The notes under the pieces: generated by a model
Seen by the model: only the letters and a program-made list of their open reading frames with translations
The model's database searches: none
What the model was told of the DNA's origin: nothing
Assembly: GCA_048213135.1 (NCBI GenBank)
Contig: PS015097.1
Coordinates: 278,070-313,863, forward strand
DNA length: 35,794 nucleotides
DNA from: Reclinomonas americana ATCC 50394
Lineage: Eukaryota > Jakobida > Jakobea > Jakobida
Direction of reading: 5' to 3'
Translations under genes and position numbers: made by a program
Shown here: piece after piece, positions 12,949-24,745 of the stretch
Layout of the letters: each line of letters begins with the position of its first letter
How positions within the stretch are numbered: position 1 is the first letter of the stretch

Positions 12949-13905
12949 GTTGTTGNNNNNNNNNNNNNNNNNNNNNNNNNNNNNNNNNNNNNNNNNNNNN
13001 NNNNNNNNNNNNNNNNNNNNNNNNNNNNNNNNNNNNNNNNNNNNNNNNNNNNNNNNNNNNNNNNNNNNNNNNNNNNNNNNNNNNNNNNNNNNNNNNNNNN
13101 NNNNNNNNNNNNNNNNNNNNNNNNNNNNNNNNNNNNNNNNNNNNNNNNNNNNNNNNNNNNNNNNNNNNNNNNNNNNNNNNNNNNNNNNNNNNNNNNNNNN
13201 NNNNNNNNNNNNNNNNNNNNNNNNNNNNNNNNNNNNNNNNNNNNNNNNNNNNNNNNNNNNNNNNNNNNNNNNNNNNNNNNNNNNNNNNNNNNNNNNNNNN
13301 NNNNNNNNNNNNNNNNNNNNNNNNNNNNNNNNNNNNNNNNNNNNNNNNNNNNNNNNNNNNNNNNNNNNNNNNNNNNNNNNNNNNNNNNNNNNNNNNNNNN
13401 NNNNNNNNNNNNNNNNNNNNNNNNNNNNNNNNNNNNNNNNNNNNNNNNNNNNNNNNNNNNNNNNNNNNNNNNNNNNNNNNNNNNNNNNNNNNNNNNNNNN
13501 NNNNNNNNNNNNNNNNNNNNNNNNNNNNNNNNNNNNNNNNNNNNNNNNNNNNNNNNNNNNNNNNNNNNNNNNNNNNNNNNNNNNNNNNNNNNNNNNNNNN
13601 NNNNNNNNNNNNNNNNNNNNNNNNNNNNNNNNNNNNNNNNNNNNNNNNNNNNNNNNNNNNNNNNNNNNNNNNNNNNNNNNNNNNNNNNNNNNNNNNNNNN
13701 NNNNNNNNNNNNNNNNNNNNNNNNNNNNNNNNNNNNNNNNNNNNNNNNNNNNNNNNNNNNNNNNNNNNNNNNNNNNNNNNNNNNNNNNNNNNNNNNNNNN
13801 NNNNNNNNNNNNNNNNNNNNNNNNNNNNNNNNNNNNNNNNNNNNNNNNNNNNNNNNNNNNNNNNNNNNNNNNNNNNNNNNNNNNNNNNNNNNNNNNNNNN
13901 NNNNC

Positions 13906-13942
<37 letters not shown>

Positions 13943-16900
13943 TGCTGTCGTCTACATTTCCTTGGTCTATGGCGCGAATTGTTGTTTTTTCACACGCGGC
14001 ATGTGTTTTGTAGCCTACACCACCTCGTCGGCCACGTCGTTTACACCGACCACGACTCACGCACCATTCAACGGTCCGGTGACGGTGAACGGTATCGATT
14101 TGACTCCCGTGTTTGGCGTGCGCTCGGTCCGCTTCGAGTCCGTGTTCCCATGCACACCTGGTACCACTGCCGTTGGTCAAGTGCTATCAGTGTCGGCCGG
14201 CGGATTGGTAGCAAATGGAACCAACCAGTTGCTCGTCACCTCCACCGCTGTACCGATGACCCCCAACACCTGGAGGTCTGTCTGTGTGTGTGTATTGTCA
14301 TGGTCTGTTTCGCACACTCCCCATTTATCGCCTTCTTTTGTTGCAGTGTTTGCGTCGAGTATGCCAAGGACCCGGATGTCTATGCGACCGTTGGATCGTC
14401 GCCGCTGTACATTGGTTTGTTCTCTTGAAAAAGTTGCTTGCGTTCAATCACCTCCAGTCGTACTGAGCATGTGTACGTTCTGGCAAATAGTGTCAGCATC
14501 TACGTTTTCTCCCTCCAGCGTGCAGGCCTACTCGGCCAACGTGATTCTGACGGTGTCCGGCACCTCGCTTTCGGCCGCAACTATTCGCGCTTTCCGTCTC
14601 GAAGTCGGTCCTTCTTGCACTGCCAGTGGATCCCCGCCGGCCACGGCCATCGCCATCAATTCGGCCTCGCTCGTGTTCGTGGCATCTGCGCTGAGCGTGA
14701 CGATGCCGCTGCCGACAGGGGGGATGGCTGCAGGCACCTACTCGGTTTGTGTCAATTACACTGACACGGCCGCCGACGTGTTTACTGTCGTCGGCTCGTC
14801 GCCGCTACTCGTCGGTTGCGTCGCTCGCTATCTGCGCATACTTGCACTTCCTACAACCACGCTCACGTTGCTCATTTTGTGACTACAGATGCCGGTACCG
14901 CCGTTTCTCCGTCGTACAAGCTGCAGGGCGACACTGGTACCGTCACCGTTACCGGCACGTATCTCGGTCCTGGCCTGGTGCGCAGCGTGCGCTTGGAACC
15001 CAACGTACTCAACTGCACCATGGGTAGCAACGGTCCGCCCGGTGGCACTGTGACCATCACGGGTCTCGCCTTCGACTCGGTGACCAAGCAGCTCACCGGA
15101 ACGCTCTCCAGCTCCATCTCGGTCCCTGCGACATACTCGGTGTGTATCGAGTACCTGCTCACCAATGCCAGTGACGCTCAGTACGTCAAGGTCACCACCG
15201 GCAGCATCTTTGTTGGTAAGAGAGAGAGAGAGAGAGAGAGAGGAGGGAGGGAGGGAGGGAGGGAGGGAGGGAGAGAGAGAAGAGTCGTCTCGTCGTACTA
15301 GTTCGACTACTACGAACGTTAACTTACGTCCGTCCCCCGTCCCCGACAACGACGACTACCGTACCCCGGTTACCCGNNNNNNNNNNNNNNNNNNNNNNNN
15401 NNNNNNNNNNNNNNNNNNNNNNNNNNNNNNNNNNNNNNNNNNNNNNNNNNNNNNNNNNNNNNNNNNNNNNNNNNNNNNNNNNNNNNNNNNNNNNNNNNNN
15501 NNNNNNNNNNNNNNNNNNNNNNNNNNNNNNNNNNNNNNNNNNNNNNNNNNNNNNNNNNNNNNNNNNNNNNNNNNNNNNNNNNNNNNNNNNNNNNNNNNNN
15601 NNNNNNNNNNNNNNNNNNNNNNNNNNNNNNNNNNNNNNNNNNNNNNNNNNNNNNNNNNNNNNNNNNNNNNNNNNNNNNNNNNNNNNNNNNNNNNNNNNNN
15701 NNNNNNNNNNNNNNNNNNNNNNNNNNNNNNNNAGAGAGAGGGAGGGAGGGAGGGAGGGAGGGAGGGTGAGAGAGAGAATGCTCTGTCATTGCATCAGACT
15801 TATGCCTCCCCGCACAGCATCACCCGGTACCTTTGCACCCAGCGATGTGGAGGCACTCAACGACGCGACGTCTTTCGCGATTCAAGGCGAGGGACTCGAC
15901 TCATCCTCCATTGATACTGTTCGTTTCGAGTTTGGACCCGTGTGCAGCCCCAACCTGACACCGGCCGTGGGCGCACAAGTGCTGTACTCCACCGGCGCCT
16001 TCTCCACAGTCATGACTGTTAGCTTGGTCACCAGCACTGCGGGCAAGTCAATTCTTGTGCCTCTACCCACTGGCGGTCTGCCGCGCGGAACGTGGTCGGT
16101 GTGCGTGCAACTCAAGGGTCGTACCGACTTTGCCAAAGTCGATCCCCTCTCCGAACTGGGCAGCTGTTGCGTACCTTGATCTTAATTCTTGCTATTTTCT
16201 GTTGACTCGTGTATGTGCTTGTTAACTTTGGTTTTCTTTGCATGTGTGCAGCGGTGGTGACATCGTTCACACCACTGACCATGCGCATCGGCGATGCGCT
16301 GGCGGTGACCCTCACCGGCACTACCCTGCAGCCGGGTGTCGACATTCGCTCGGTACGCTTCGAGCCGCAGGCGGCCGGCCCCAATTGCACTCGTGGCAGT
16401 GGCTCATCGCCGCGTGCCTCGAGTGTCACGGTCGATTCGACGAGCCTGACGAGCAACGGACCACTGTTCACGCAAACAGTCGTGCCGACGCCGGCTGGAT
16501 TCCCCGCCATCAGTGAGGCCTTTTACGTGTGTGTAGAGTACACTGTGAGTGACCCAACGTGGAAGGCGTACGTGCTGTCGGCCGTGGTGCCTGTGCTCAC
16601 CACGGTCGTCCAACTTAATGCTGTGCCACTGCTCGTTCGTTGCGTCGTTTGCGTCAGTCAGCTCGCTGTTTTTTTTTTTTGCAGTCGGCCTCACTTTTGT
16701 TGTGCAGCTTCGGTGGGTTCGTTTTCGCCGGTGACGGTGCTCCCGAGTACAACGAACGCGTTTAGGATTGTGTCTGTTTCGTGGGGGGACTAACTTTTTG
16801 CCGCGGCATTAGTAGTTTTTGTGTTGCTCAAGTAACTCTCGCGTTGGCGCAGGCTGGCCTCGGCCCGGCAAGTATCCGTCGTGTGCGGTTTGAACGGGTC

Positions 16901-19900
16901 ACCCCGCCGGCGGTGTCGTGCACCACTGGTGTGCTGCCAGCCGTCGGCACGTACACGGACGTGACCAGCGGCCTGGTGCCACTGGCGTTCTACCGCCAGT
17001 TGTCGCTCAGTATGCCGCCGCTTGTCACCGGCGTGTACGCAGTGTGCCTGGAGTTTGTCGGCGATGCGCCCGCTTCGCTGGTCATGCGCAAGGCCGGTCC
17101 AGCAACCGAACTCCTCGTCCGTGAGTAAGGGACGGTGACGCGGGCGCTCCGCTTGACTTTCAGCACCGCTCACTCACTCCTGTATTCTTGCAGCATCGCT
17201 TACCTCCTTCACGCCGCAAACCGCTCTCGTTGGCACCGTGCTCACCAACCTCGCCATCACTGGCGTGGCGCTCAAATCGACGCAGTCGGTTACCACTGTG
17301 CGCCTCGAGCCCGGTTTTACGTGCGACTCCAGTGGAAATCCAGTAGTCGGTGCTATCACCGTCGTCGGCGCTAATCTCACCTCGAATGCCGATCTCACTG
17401 TGCTCTCCGGAAGCACCGCACCGACAACATTGCCCGGTGGCACCTTTTCGGTGTGTGTCAACCTCGCCGCCGATGTGGTCACCAACTTTTCCAAGATTCC
17501 CGGGCCGTTGCCGCTGCTCGTTGGTGCGTCGCCGATCAAAACTGCATGTGTGTGTGTGTGTGTGTTATGGTGCATTGTAACTCAATCATCGCCTGTACCT
17601 CCCCCCACAGGCTCTACCACGCTTGTCACGCCGACCGTCAGTGCGCCTCTGGCCAGCTATCCGCTCACGCTGGTTGGGCTGGGGCTTGATGCGCTGTCGG
17701 TGCGAACTGTGCGCCTGGAACTCGGGGCAACATGCACCACTGGTGTGGCCAGTCCACCAGTCGGCACCTATTTTGACGTCAGCAGCGGTCTCCTGTCGAC
17801 CTTGCTGAACACGCAGCTGGTGGTTCCGTTTGTTGGCGTCACCGCTGGCACGTACAGTGTGTGCGTCAACTACTTGGCGAGTCCAGCCAGCAATTTTACG
17901 TTTACACGGGTCACCAACGCGGCTGGTGGCGACGTGGTTTACATTCGTGCGTTCTTTTTTCCGCGCCCTTGTTTTTTTTTTTTTTTTTTTTTGCTGCAGC
18001 GGTGTGTCTGACTTACCGGCTCTCTTCCTGCACAGCCTCTGCGGACGCGTTCACGCCACAGTCCATGGTGCTGAATACGGCAACCACTCTGCAGCTCACT
18101 GGCACAGCTCTCGCCTCATTTACGGTGGGCCGAGGCGGATTTGTGTTTGTGCGAAGGCGGGTAGACTCATCATCATCATCATCATCCATGTGCGTGTGTC
18201 TCTCCGCAGATATCTGCCGTTGGCCTCTCCCTTACATCGTCGTCACCGCCGTGCTCCGCCGTGTCGGTGATGGCCACCATCACTAGTGTGGACACCGCTC
18301 CGTACACGGCCCTCGCTGCATCGGCGACCGTCGGCGTTGGCGGCATCTACTCGGTGTGTGTGTCCCTGGTGTCGCAGCCCTCTACCTTTTTGCCGGTCGG
18401 CACTGCCAGTATCACAGTCGGTTTGTTTTTTACGGGCATCGCCTCCTACCTCCGTGCACTGCTGACTCGATTCTCCATGTAGCCACTGCCACGTCATTCT
18501 CGCCGCTCTCCATGCCGCGTATGTTGGTGGAGTCGTCATCGGTGCTTACCGTCAACGGCGCTGCGCTGGATCCCAACTCGTCTGTGTCGGCCGTGTACAT
18601 GGACCCCACCGGAGCCTGCCAGACAACCTCGGCGGGCATTTTGCGCTTCTCCGGTGCCGATCTGTCGGCCAACGACTCCTTGACCGCGTTGTCCGTCAGC
18701 CTCGCCGCGTTATCGTCGCTCGATCCCGGCGCGTACGCGGTATGCATGGAGTACGGAATCGCCGGCGTTCTATTCCCCGTCGACGCCGCCAACCGTGTTC
18801 TCGTTGGTGAGACCTGCTCATTCCTGCACGCTGTATTCCTCGCCGTCATCGCCATTCACATGGCTGCTGCGATTTCACACAGGCACTGGCGTCTCTTTCT
18901 CGCCCACCTTGGTGACCGGCAACGTGCAGAGCATCCTTACGATCGCTGGCAATGGTCTTGGAGCGTCCTCGGTGGCCAGTGTGTTGCTGTCACCCAACAA
19001 CATGTGCCCCGACGACGTGGGCTTCATCTTGCCGCCGACAGCACTCACCTTTTCTGCCGACTACACGTCTGCGTTGGTGACCATTGCTCCGCTGACGGTG
19101 GATCCAAACTACTATTATGTGTGCATCTCGCTGACAACCGACACTGTCGGCGTGTACACAAATGTGGACTCGGGTTCACAACTCATTATCGGTGAGTGAC
19201 ATGTGGGTGTGTTGTGCGAGACTGCAAAACATTGATCATGCGCACGATGTGCCTTCAGTGACTGGCACATCATTTACACCGGCGGCTGTTCCCACGGCCA
19301 CCGCTGGCTACACGCTGTCCGTCAACGGCTTCCCTTTCACCTTGAGCACCGTCTCCAGCTTGCACTTGCAGTCGGGCCAAACATGCTCGCAGCCTGCTGT
19401 CTCATTGGCTGTCAGCCCCGCTCTGAGTCTGCCGTCCGCTTCCCGCTCTGTCCTGCCGTCACCGACCGCAGGCCACGTGACTGCGCGTGTTGCGTGGTCT
19501 ACGCGTCCGGTGACAGCACTCGCGAGCGTGGGCGCGCCAGTAGATTTCAACATGCTCGACATTATGCAGTTCAGCTACGACAGTCAGCAGGTGACGCAAG
19601 ATTTGCCGCCGCTGCTGCCCGACGTCTACAGTGTGTGCGTTACCTTTGCCGCGATTCCGGAAATCACCGTTAAAGTCGGCACCACTGGGCAGGAGCTGCT
19701 TGTTGGTACGTTGCAGGAGTGATTCCAGTGTGCCATCGTCTCCACCCGCTTACCATTACCGCCCGCCGAACAGCGCAAGCCACCGCTTTTACACCCCCGT
19801 CGGGCTCGCTGTCGGCGGCCACCACGCTGACCATTGCTGGTATTGCGCTGCGGTGGGGAGCCGCAGCTGACAATAGCGTGCTGGATGTGGTCGCCGCACG

Positions 19901-22543
19901 CACTGCCGCCACGGCCATGCAAGCACCGACTTGTGCAGGCGCCACATCGTCGCCGGTGTTGCTGTCGGCGGCGATTATGGCGACCACCAGCTACTCGCAA
20001 ATCTTTGGACTGACGGATGTCATCACCATCCCTGGCTTTTACGACGTGTGCATTGCGTTTGTCGGAGACAGTGAGACCTACTTCCCGATTGGCGCAACGC
20101 AGTTTATTGTTGGTTCGTAGGCATGTGAATGGTCATGGATGTGTGCTGTGCACTGGCTACTGACACGCACGCTTGCGCATGTGTATGTCATTACAGCGTC
20201 GGCCGACAGCATTGCCCCTGCGACGGTGCTTGCCGAAGACCCCACGGCGTTGGTGACCGTGTCTGGCAGCGCATTGGTGGCCGCCACGGCCATTACGTCT
20301 GTGCGGCTACAGGCCAGCACCGACTGCACCATGCCTGATGCGCTGGCCGTGCGCTCGACAACACTGTCGAATCCGGTGGATGCCACAAAGTTGGTGGTGC
20401 AAGTTGGCGGTGTCGGCCTGGTTCCCGACGCCAACGACACAGCGTTCACTGCGTGTGTCGAATACGCTGCGCGACCGAATGTGTATGTGTTGTTGGGCAC
20501 GCCGACGACTGTGGCTGCCTGTTGCGTTTGCTTTCCTTGTCGGTGTCAATTTTCATGCCGTCATCGTCGCCCACCATCTGTTTTTCGTCACGCAGTGCCG
20601 TCGGTGACCACTTTTTCGCCCGGCATCGTCAATCGCAATGGTGCAGGCAGTGCGTTGACGATCACGGGTCGTGCGTTGAGGACTACCGATCAAGTGGCAC
20701 TCACCACCGACACCTGCGATATGGTCACCACGGGCACGCCAGTGCTCTCCGTCTCGGGCGTGGCTGGTTCTCGGCTCGCTGTCGTGCGAGTATCAGCACT
20801 GAACGCCAACGCCGGCATCTACTCTGTGTGCTACCAGTTCCGCGGAGCCGGGTCGTGGGTCACCGTGGATGTGATTACGGTCACTGTCGGTTGGTCTCCT
20901 CTGTCCCACTATTTGTTCACCTGCGGGACCATTTGCTCAGCCTTCTCTTTTTTTGTCTTTGTAGCCGATGTCACGGCCGTGGATCCGCCGGCCTTCACGC
21001 CCGCTGGTTCGTGGTCGGTGTCGGTGTCTGGCCTGTATATGGCCAGCACGGGTACTTTTATGATTAGCACCACCTCTGCGTGTGCGGCTACTGTGGCTGG
21101 CACCACTGTCACCACGGCTGCCTCTGGAAACACGCCCACAGCGATGCAGCTGACAGTGACTGTGGCTGCTGGCACGGCCGGTGGTAGCTACAAGCTGTGC
21201 GTCCGATGGCTGTCGACATCTGCGTTCTCGCTCACCACCTTCCAGCCCGTGAACATTGGTTTGTCGGGAGGATATTAGCAGTATTCGCCCCGTGCTGGCT
21301 GCGGTCTCATCACTTCTGTCGGTTTTCCTCTTCGTGCAGCGGTCGCCTCCGCCACCGTGCCCCCTGCCGTCCCGCAGGCGTCGTCGCAGGCAGTGGCAAT
21401 TGCAGGCGCCGGCTTTGTTGACATTGCAGCTGTTGGCTTGCCACTGTTCCTGTCCGACGCACCCTCCTGCAGCGGCGGCAGCACTATTTTGGTGTCGTCG
21501 CCGCAGTTTGTCTCACAAGCGTCGCTCACGTTTGCCGTCAACTCATCGACTGTGGCCAGTGAGTATTCTACGTCTGGCATCGCATTCTCTCATAATGTGC
21601 GCCTTGCGTCACTCACTCTGCTCCTGCTCGCTCTCTCGCGCAGCTGGTGCCTACACGATTTGCGTGCGATGGAGCAACTCAGTGTCGACCTACAGTGCCC
21701 TCTCTACCATCTCCGTTGGTGCGTATTGTGCGCCCTGTGCTGCAGTCATGTGTGTCAACCAGCTCATTTCCTGTGCGCGCAGCTACCATCTCTTCCCTGT
21801 CGGTGACCGTAATCACCAAGGCCGCTGGACAAAAAGTCGACATTGTGGGTTCGGGCTTTGTGAATCTGGCCACGGCCACACCGGTGGACTCGTCTGCTGT
21901 GGTTCTCTCTGCCGACTGCACCGCCACGCCTGTAATCGTGTCTGCCTCGGCATCGGTCACGACCGCCACACCCCCGACACTGCTCACCGTGACTTTCAAT
22001 GCTGCATTAACGATGGGCAACAGCTATCAGGTGTGCCTTCGATGGGCCTCCTCGGCCGCCTACAACCTGGCAGGCAATCTGCTCGTCGGTGAGTGTCCTG
22101 TTGCAGCGACAGCTTTCACTTTTCATGCGCTGAAGGCATGATCACAGCCCAATTCAATGCACTGACTCCTGCTCGCATTGAGCAAATGGCACTGCGATAC
22201 GTCACTGTATCCGGCACGATGTTTGACAACTCGGGCATGTTTGTGTTTGCTGCGTCGGCTGCTGCTTGTGCCGGCACTGTCGCCTCGGTGGTACCGATGA
22301 CGTCCACCACTTGGATCGATTCCTCCACGTTTGTTCTTGTGCTGGATGCAAGTAGCACTGCGTCGGCCGCGTATGTGCTGTGCGTGCGCTGGACGGCCGC
22401 TCTTCCGTACGGCAGTACTGGTCACACGGTTACCATCGGTTGCGTTTGTGCACCAAGTATTTATTTGTGTTGGTTGATGAACTCACTGACTCTCTCTCTC
22501 TCTCTCTCTCTTTCATTCCTCTATCTCTCTCTCTCTCTCTCTC

Positions 22544-22583
<40 letters not shown>

Positions 22584-22737
22584 CTCTCTCTCTCTCTCNN
22601 NNNNNNNNNNNNNNNNNNCGTACGTACGTACGTCGTACACGGTTACCGTACGTACGGTTCGGTTCGGTTTCGGTTTGGTTCGTACCAACGTAACGTTAAT
22701 TTTAGTTTGTTTGGTTTGGTTGTAGTACGTACTACTA

Positions 22738-22788
<51 letters not shown>

Positions 22789-24673
22789 TTATCCAGCCAC
22801 TGCTTCATTGTTTTCGCCAGTGACAATTGTGGCATCATCGGCAGCCGCCAAGGTTACAGTAACCGGCACGCACCTGGCTACCTCCGACGATTTGGCGTTG
22901 GAGCCTGGCGACTCCTGCACATCAGCCGGCGGCGCTTCCGGCACCGTCACCATCTCCACAACCCCAGTCCTTGGCGGCGGCGCTACATTGCTTACCTACA
23001 CCATGGGTGGCAGCGGGGTGCCTGGTGGTGTGTACTCTGTTTGCCTGCGCTTCTCGACCACGGGCGGCTACTTCAAAGTTGGCATCACCGAGCTTATCAT
23101 CCGTTGCGGCATGACGTGTGTGTTTTTTGAATATTGATTCATGGGAGTGTCGCCTCACCTACCGTGATGCATGTTCTCTCCCGTAGCCGCATTCACGGCA
23201 GTGACCCCGCTGTCGGCCACTGCCGAGGTGCCGAACACTGCCTTCACCCTCACTGGCGTCGGGATGCGGCCTGGCGCCTCCATTGGCACGGTGTTGTTGC
23301 AGCCGGGCAGTAGCTGCACCGGCACCAACGCCACGGTCGTGGGCACCATTGCCCCCGATGCGACCCTCACCACGCTGTCGATGCTCGTAGACGGAGCCGG
23401 CATTATCATGCCACCGCTGCCTCCCGACACATTCATCGTGTGTGTGGAGTTGCTGTCGGCGCCGTCAACATATGTGCAGGCCACACCCGATGTCATTGCT
23501 GTTGGTGCGTGGAGGATGCATGCGCTGTAGTCAACAAAGAGACTCACTGTTGTGTTTGTCATGTGCACCAGCGGCCGTCGCCAGTAGCTTCTCGCCCGCG
23601 CAAATCAACGCAGAGATGCAAGGCGAGATCGTTGTGTTGTCGGGCCTCGGTCTCCGTGCGTCGGATGTGGTGCGACTGCAGGCTGTTCCTGGCTCGTGTG
23701 CCACTGTGGGAGCGCCCACTCAGTTTACGTCGTCTTCGCTCATCGGCCTGCCGGGAGCGCGACAGTTGACCGCCTCTGCCACGAGTGATGCCACTGTTCC
23801 GCTCGGCTCCTACACTGTGTGGTTGCGTTTGTGTGCAGCGCAACGCGTCCACTGTTGTTCCTCCTTGTGGTTTTGTGTCGTGACTTTTTGGTTGTGTCAT
23901 CACAGCATTCAGTATGGTGGTGCCGGCGTATTCAGCGCCCTACCTTCCACTCTCACCGCTGGTTCGTATGCACTGCGCTCGGTTTCTGGTCTTTCTGTGC
24001 ACTCGCAGTGCAACTGACTCCTGTGCGCAGTGGCCACGGTGTCGGGGTTCACGCCATCTACCATCAATGCCGAGGATGTGACAGCCACGCTGACTGTCCT
24101 CGGACGAGCCCTCGACGTCTCCTTTCCCGTGATTCTCGAACCGTCTGGCTCGTGCTCGATGCTGCCGTCGGCTTCGGCCGTCCTTCTCACTTCCACTTCT
24201 GTCGTGGGTGTCGCCGGTGCGCGCAAGCTCATCAGCGCCGTTTCCGTGTCGAGTCCTCTTGGTCTTGGCACCTACGCCGTGTGCATTCGGTTGGCCGTCG
24301 GCGCTCCGTATCAACAAGTCGGCAGCTCGCTCCTTGTTGCTGGTGAGCGACAGTGTGGAGTCATTCATTGCACAGAACGAGAAAGGTGGACTCACTCACT
24401 TCTCCAACCCTGCGCAGTCGGCTCGGGTATCGACTTTTCCCCGAGTACCATTCTTGCGGAACTCGGTGGTTCCACACTCACTGTCACTGGTCGCGCACTC
24501 ACCGTGGACGACACGTTCACATTGGCCTCTGGGGCTGTGTGCCCTATCACTGGTGGCTCCATTCCACTCACTGTGGCGGGTAGTCCGGGTGGATCATTTG
24601 GCGCGCGGACCCTCTCTGTTACCGTGCCAGCGGTGCGTTTGTATGTGAGAAAAGGGAGAGAGATATAGAGAGG

Positions 24674-24745
<72 letters not shown>

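Larger units (their letters stand above)
12851..14013 (+). other. Intron starting inside a GT microsatellite, with a 949-nt N gap
   Basis: Exon 12524-12850 ends LIVG and is followed at once by a GT repeat (12851-12955), so any of many GTGTGT positions could serve as donor. N occupy 12956-13904. GT repeat resumes at 13905-13939, and the acceptor ATGTGTTTTGTAG precedes exon 14014. GT repeats on both sides suggest that the gap is mainly repeat, but hidden modules are possible. Confidence 0.7.
14014..20889 (+). other. Domain block E: long IPT/TIG-like array, mainly SVCVEY type
   Basis: Exons 14014-14275, 14347-14414, 14497-14814, 14889-15215, 15818-16165, 16252-16638, 16708-16771, 16813-17120, 17194-17523, 17611-17946, 18036-18124, 18210-18420, 18483-18806, 18883-19191, 19259-19705, 19774-20112, 20197-20520 and 20596-20889. 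About 15 modules, most one per exon with length divisible by three and both flanking introns in phase 1. Signatures: ATSFTP at the start, SVRLE..C in the middle, YSVC(V/I)EY late, PLLVG at the end. Exon 19259-19705 carries an insertion of about 35-40 residues before the YSVC strand. Junction 16771/16813 needs a 41-nt intron and is less secure. Gap 15377-15732 lies in the intron between 15215 and 15818. Confidence 0.72.

Noticed and set aside
12108-14882. Long frames through the gap at 12956-13904 with Val-Cys runs
   Set aside because: The Val-Cys runs are translated GT repeat; only the parts with SFTP and SVCVEY motifs are exonic.
18170-18187. ATC trinucleotide run
   Set aside because: It is short and lies in an intron (18125-18209); ordinary microsatellite without evident effect on the protein.
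22619-22739. CGTACGTACG-rich stretch considered as a satellite or protein-binding array
   Set aside because: Similar stretches occur only beside N gaps, pointing to base-calling decay rather than a genomic element.
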